64,000 nt of DNA, from the NCBI RefSeq assembly GCF_025919725.1, contig NZ_CP081495.1:1364001-1428000 (forward strand), in the 5' to 3' direction. The notes below the pieces were generated by a model. It was not told the origin of the DNA. It saw only the letters and a list, made by a program, of their open reading frames with translations, and did not search any database. Shown one piece after another: positions 60,689-64,000 of this stretch (position 1 is the first letter of the stretch; each line of letters starts with the position of its first letter). Source of the stretch: Flavobacterium agricola (GTDB lineage Bacteria > Bacteroidota > Bacteroidia > Flavobacteriales > Flavobacteriaceae). Both the position numbers and the translations under genes were made by a program.

Positions 60689-61436
60689 AATTAATCCATT
60701 GTTTAAACTCGGAAACCTTTTCTCGGCTCACAATTAAATGTTCTGAAATAAAGTTCTTTAAACTTACTTTTAATCTGGAATTCGAAAATAAATGAATGTC
60801 TGCAATTGCTGCACGTTGAATAATAAATTTTCTGTTTATTCTAAAAAAGTTTTTGTTATCCAACTCATTTTCTATCGTTTCTAAACTTCCGTCTAACAAA
60901 TAATCTCTATTTTCTAACGTTTTTAAATAGGTGGCTTTATTTTCTGAAAAAAAGCACAAAACATCTGCCACAGAAATTATTTTTATTTGTTGTCCAATTT
61001 TAACTACAAATCGTTCTTTGTACGTTTTTGATGATTCGTTTACCTGCAACAATTGTTTTAAGCTGGCAATTGAAATTGAATTTGCAATGCTGTTTTGTTT
61101 AAACTTTGCAAGTGCAAAACTAAGTTCTTCCGGATCAATAGGTTTTAACAAATAATCAATCGAATTTAATTTAAAAGCTTTAAGTGCATATTCATCGTAA
61201 GCGGTAGTAAAAATAATAGCGCTTGTAATTTGTACCTGATCAAAAATTTCGAACGAAAGCCCATCGGACAACTGAATATCTAAAAATATTAAATCAGGAT
61301 GCGAATTTGTAGTAAACCATGCAACAGCTTCGGCAACCGAATGCAATTGCTTGGTAACCGGATAACCTAAAGCTTCTAATCTCCGGGCTAAATAGCGCGC
61401 AGCTGGCTTTTCGTCTTCAACTAAAACTATTTCCAT
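60687..61436 (-). CDS. LytTR-family response regulator
   Basis: A 249-residue two-domain regulator: receiver (1-120, phosphoacceptor Asp53 in FLDIQLSDG, Thr in IIFTTAYDEYALKAF, Lys in YLLKPID) and a C-terminal LytTR DNA-binding domain (about 145-245) with RFVVKIGQQIKIISVADVLCFFSENK, NKNFFRINRKFIIQ and the final IVSREKVSEFKQW. It is encoded with a 10-bp overlap after a 2TM protein and a LytS-type kinase, forming one signalling unit. The target genes are unknown. Confidence 0.93.
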   Translation of the reverse strand: MEIVLVEDEKPAARYLARRLEALGYPVTKQLHSVAEAVAWFTTNSHPDLIFLDIQLSDGLSFEIFDQVQITSAIIFTTAYDEYALKAFKLNSIDYLLKPIDPEELSFALAKFKQNSIANSISIASLKQLLQVNESSKTYKERFVVKIGQQIKIISVADVLCFFSENKATYLKTLENRDYLLDGSLETIENELDNKNFFRINRKFIIQRAAIADIHLFSNSRLKVSLKNFISEHLIVSREKVSEFKQWIN

Positions 61437-61720
61437 TTGTTTAAAAGCTCTTTTTCTTCTTCAATAAATTGTTTCAGTTTACGCTCTTCCCATTCTTTAT
61501 TAAAAAACGGATTGAAATTAAAAACTGAAATGCCGTGGCAAATAATCCCAATTCCCCATCCTAATGCAGGCCAATAAAACCACAAATGTTTAGGCGAGGT
61601 TAATACATTTAAAATAATTAACCCAGAAATTACTAAAACGTAGGTTAATAAATGGCCATAAAATTCTTTTATATTTTTTACTTTTTTATGCGCGCGCAAG
61701 TAAGCTTTATTATTTTCCAT
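61427..61720 (-). CDS. 2TM-domain protein
   Basis: A 97-residue membrane protein with the 2TM domain: AYLRAHKKVKNIKEFYGHLLTYVLVISGLIILNVL (first helix), WFYWPALGWGIGIICHGISVF (second), and the tail FNKEWEERKLKQFIEEE. The start ATG at 61718-61720 matches the family; the upstream codons belong to the kinase gene. It overlaps that gene by 11 bp and the regulator by 10 bp. The domain is often attached to or beside LytS-type kinases in Bacteroidota, and may be a membrane accessory for signalling. Confidence 0.87.
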   Translation of the reverse strand: MENNKAYLRAHKKVKNIKEFYGHLLTYVLVISGLIILNVLTSPKHLWFYWPALGWGIGIICHGISVFNFNPFFNKEWEERKLKQFIEEEKELLNKWK

Positions 61721-63056
61721 GATTTGTATGTTTTTTATTTTGTTGTAAATATTTAGCAATCATTTTTTGTTCCCATTTTTTCATTTTAAAAATCTGAAAA
61801 TATTGAATTATAATGCTTAACCCAAAAATAAAAAGTACGAAAGGCATCCAAAATAAAATCGGATTAAAAATATTTAAGGCGTTTAAAACACAATAAATCA
61901 GTACCAAAAATAAAAAGAAAAAAAGGCTAAGGTAAAACGATTTAAGCTCGAATAAACGGCTTTGTGCGCGAGCTAAAACCTCAGCATCAACCGCATCTAA
62001 ATCATTTTCGTTTACTTCGGTTATTACGTGCTCGGTTAAAATAGAAATTAAAACTTGGTACGAATTCGGAGTTTGTTTAATAACCAATTCCCGACTGGTA
62101 ACCAATTGGTAGCGCTCTACAATATGATTCAGACCAAAACCGGTGCTGTTGTTTTTAAGCGTTTCTTTAGGTTGGTAATTATTTTCGACCCTTAAAAAAT
62201 TATCATCAATCGTAATTAAAATTTTAAGCGGATGCTGCGCATTAATTTTGTTGTGCTTAACCGCATTTTCTAACAGCAGTTGTAAAACTAACGGAACAAC
62301 CTTACGTTCTGTTTCTGTATCAATTTCTGGTAACGAAATTTCTAACGCATCTTCGTAACGCATTTTAAGCAGTTGTACAAAGGTTTTGGCAAAATGCAAT
62401 TCATCTTGCAAATCAACCAAATCATTATTACGCTGTTCTAAAACGTAACGGTAGGTTTTAGATAAAGCAATGGTAAATTGCTGAGCTTTATTCGGGTTTT
62501 CTTCTATTAAACAACTTAAAACGTTTAAGCTGTTAAACAAAAAATGCGGATCGATTTGGCTTTTTAAACTTGCAAATTTTGCTGTTGCACTTTGGGCTAT
62601 TATTTTTTGAGCACGTACCTGGGTTTCTTGCTTTTTTTTATAAACCAAAAAAAAGTAAACAACCGTAGTAATAAAAAACACCAATACATATTGCGGAAAC
62701 ATTTGTTTGCGCTTTAATGCAATAAAAGATTCGTAAACCGGTTGATTGTGCCACAAAAACGTAATAAAAAAATCAATTAACATGGCCACAAACAAGGCCG
62801 ATAAAATTGCCACCCAATAGCCAAATGCATATTTTAAATTTTCATTAAGCAGCTTAGTTTGTTTAAAAAACAAATACACAAAAAAACTATTCGCAATATA
62901 AATACTGGTGGTGTACATAAACACGGCAAAAAATGTGTTTGCGTAACTTACCGGTTCTGATGGCGAAGCAAAATAAAAGTTTAAACCTAAAACTAATAGG
63001 TAAGCAAACAATAAAGTAAAAACGTAGCGTTTTATATGTTTTCTGAAATCTTTCAT
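61710..63056 (-). CDS. LytS-type sensor histidine kinase
   Basis: A 448-residue membrane kinase. Four hydrophobic segments lie at about 12-30, 40-62, 78-102 and 125-142, then the His_kinase (LytS-type) domain with SQIDPHFLFNSLNVLSCLIEENP; the His of DPHFLFN is the phosphorylated residue. An HATPase domain follows with PLVLQLLLENAVKHN and GFGLNHIVERYQL, which is a short G2 box. Two more helices sit near the C-terminus (about 380-430), an unusual position. It is the first gene of the kinase-2TM-LytTR operon. Confidence 0.9.
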   Translation of the reverse strand: MKDFRKHIKRYVFTLLFAYLLVLGLNFYFASPSEPVSYANTFFAVFMYTTSIYIANSFFVYLFFKQTKLLNENLKYAFGYWVAILSALFVAMLIDFFITFLWHNQPVYESFIALKRKQMFPQYVLVFFITTVVYFFLVYKKKQETQVRAQKIIAQSATAKFASLKSQIDPHFLFNSLNVLSCLIEENPNKAQQFTIALSKTYRYVLEQRNNDLVDLQDELHFAKTFVQLLKMRYEDALEISLPEIDTETERKVVPLVLQLLLENAVKHNKINAQHPLKILITIDDNFLRVENNYQPKETLKNNSTGFGLNHIVERYQLVTSRELVIKQTPNSYQVLISILTEHVITEVNENDLDAVDAEVLARAQSRLFELKSFYLSLFFFLFLVLIYCVLNALNIFNPILFWMPFVLFIFGLSIIIQYFQIFKMKKWEQKMIAKYLQQNKKHTNHGK

Positions 63057-63374
63057 ATCTAAATTAGGCTAGTAAACTAATAAACAAGGTAAGCAATCAA
63101 TTGGTTATTATAATGAGTAATTGTAACATAAATAGTAGGTTTTAGGTTAATAATTAAACGGTTGTTTTAATTTTTATATGATAAATGTACAACAGATAGA
63201 AACAGATTATAAATTAAAAATACTGAATTGTTGTTTTTTACAGACAAACCGTATTTTATAAAAAAACAAAAAAATTATAGCGATTTTATTTTAAAAAAAA
63301 TATCAGCAACAAATCCCGAAAGCAAAAAATTATTTTAAAATATTAACTAACTTTGGGGCCTCAATATTTAAGTC
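63057..63374. other. 318-bp divergent intergenic region
   Basis: AT-rich sequence between the kinase and the pRiA4b ORF-3-like gene. I see no coding frame or RNA gene. The only promoter-like element is TAACTTTG at 63348, which points to the right. Confidence 0.5.
63348..63355 (+). promoter_or_regulatory. -7 box of the pRiA4b ORF-3-like gene
   Basis: TAACTTTG, 19 bp before the start codon; no clear TTG box. Confidence 0.45.
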
Positions 63375-63920
63375 ATGATTTACAAGTTTAGAGTTATTTT
63401 AGATAACGAAGAAGATATTTTACGAGATATAGCAATTGATGAAAATGATAGCTTAGAAGATTTACATAATGTTATTGTAAACGCTTTTGGCTTTGACGGA
63501 ATGGAAGCTGCATCGTTTTACGAATGTGATAACGAATGGGCACAATCTGAAAAAGAATATCCGTTATTTGACACCGGCGATGTACCTGGTGAAATTGAAA
63601 CCATGGTTGATGTACCGTTAACATCTGTACTTCATAAAGAGCAAACTAAAATTATTTACGTGTACGATTTTTTAAACATGTGGACATTTTTAGTAGAATT
63701 AGCTGCTATTGAAGAGCCTGAAGCAGGTGCAAATTATCCGGATTTATTATTTTCTCACGGAATTATGCCAGCAACAGCTTCTGCTTTAGATTTTAATGCA
63801 AACGAAGAAGGTATTTTTGGAGATTATAGCGACGATTACGACGAAGATGATTTAGACATGTTTGAAGGCGATGGCGAATCGTTCGAAGATTTCGGCGGTT
63901 ACGACGAAAACAATTGGTAA
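63375..63920 (+). CDS. Plasmid pRiA4b ORF-3-like family protein
   Basis: A 181-residue acidic protein of the pRiA4b ORF-3 / IS1096 TnpR-like family. It begins IYKFRVILDNEEDILRDIAI, then LEDLHNVIVNAFGFDGMEAASFYECDNEW, and VYDFLNMWTFLVELA, the usual order of strands and helix. The C-terminal 45 residues are very rich in Asp and Glu (DYSDDYDEDDLDMFEGDGE), and such tails are common in flavobacterial members. The family name comes from mobile elements, but no transposase or inverted repeats are near, so it is probably a resident gene of unknown function. Confidence 0.82.
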   Translation: MIYKFRVILDNEEDILRDIAIDENDSLEDLHNVIVNAFGFDGMEAASFYECDNEWAQSEKEYPLFDTGDVPGEIETMVDVPLTSVLHKEQTKIIYVYDFLNMWTFLVELAAIEEPEAGANYPDLLFSHGIMPATASALDFNANEEGIFGDYSDDYDEDDLDMFEGDGESFEDFGGYDENNW

Positions 63921-63967
63921 TCCAACCACAACCAAAAATATCAAAAACATAAAACTTACCTTACATT

Positions 63968-64000
63968 ATGATTAACTTATTTAGTACACACATTGATTCT
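63968..64000 (+). CDS. Start of a further gene, cut by window edge
   Basis: ATG at 63968 opens a frame of 11 codons (MINLFSTHIDS) to the end of the window, 47 bp after the previous stop. Too short to identify. Confidence 0.4.
   Translation, partial: MINLFSTHIDS

Noticed and set aside
63375..63920. IS1096-type mobile element suggested by the family name
   Set aside because: No transposase, terminal inverted repeats or target duplication is visible nearby.

Overview
The window is about 64 kb of AT-rich, gene-dense bacterial chromosome. Gene content and order point to Bacteroidota, family Flavobacteriaceae (Flavobacterium/Myroides-like). Signs are the order parA-parB-DUF5683-dapB-lepB-wbqC, a PadR/PspC/DUF2807 cluster, a two-subunit methylmalonyl-CoA mutase, a sigma-54 response regulator without a DNA-binding domain, and many start-proximal TAnnTTTG boxes, the -7 element of Bacteroidota. 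I see no insertion sequence, prophage, CRISPR array or integron: this reads as core chromosome.

Layout. 1-6.8 kb: argH tail, msrB and msrA (methionine sulfoxide repair), two small GNAT acetyltransferases, a one-domain DEAD-box-like protein, a frameshifted NtrC-type regulator and a NatAB-like ABC exporter. 6.9-10.9 kb: dnaJ/grpE, a YceI lipoprotein, a TIGR01777 epimerase and a DUF4442 protein. 11.0-14.7 kb: padR-pspC-DUF2807 envelope-stress-like operon, with 17-bp iterated sites over its promoter, plus a second DUF2807 gene. 14.7-21.3 kb: trxB, two identical tRNA-Pro(TGG) genes, udk, divIC, mutA, mutB. 21.3-30.0 kb: small exported proteins, an OmpR/EnvZ-type pair and a CusCBA-like RND efflux system. 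30.1-34.8 kb: a TolC/HlyD/two-permease export operon with no linked ATPase. 35-42.8 kb: aspA, a dienoyl-CoA-reductase-like gene and the parAB...wbqC block. 42.9-52.2 kb: an SDR, an exonuclease/phosphatase-family gene, two rhomboids, mutL, a PafA-like phosphatase, mqo and ruvX. 52.7-57.3 kb: dapD and a four-gene LPS-core-like cluster (GT9, GT2, LPS-kinase fold, CgeB-like protein). 57.5-64 kb: tsaC/sua5, cca, ctaA, a LytS-2TM-LytTR signalling operon, a pRiA4b ORF-3-like acidic protein and the first codons of another gene.

Most striking overall: six genes are broken by 1-2 bp indels whose repair restores a family-typical protein (ntrC-like, first DUF2807, ompR-like, lepB C-terminus, exonuclease/phosphatase, pafA-like). 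Five of the six lie in short G/C runs such as GGGC, GCGGG, CCGCG and CGCGCG; the sixth lies in an A11 tract. Consensus error of a draft assembly is the simplest explanation. Other points of interest are the PadR operator-like array, the ATPase-less exporter with its 11-bp inverted repeat, a MutL with a degenerate endonuclease site, a DnaJ with one zinc site, and the mini-DEAD protein. I found no convincing wholly new defence or mobile system.
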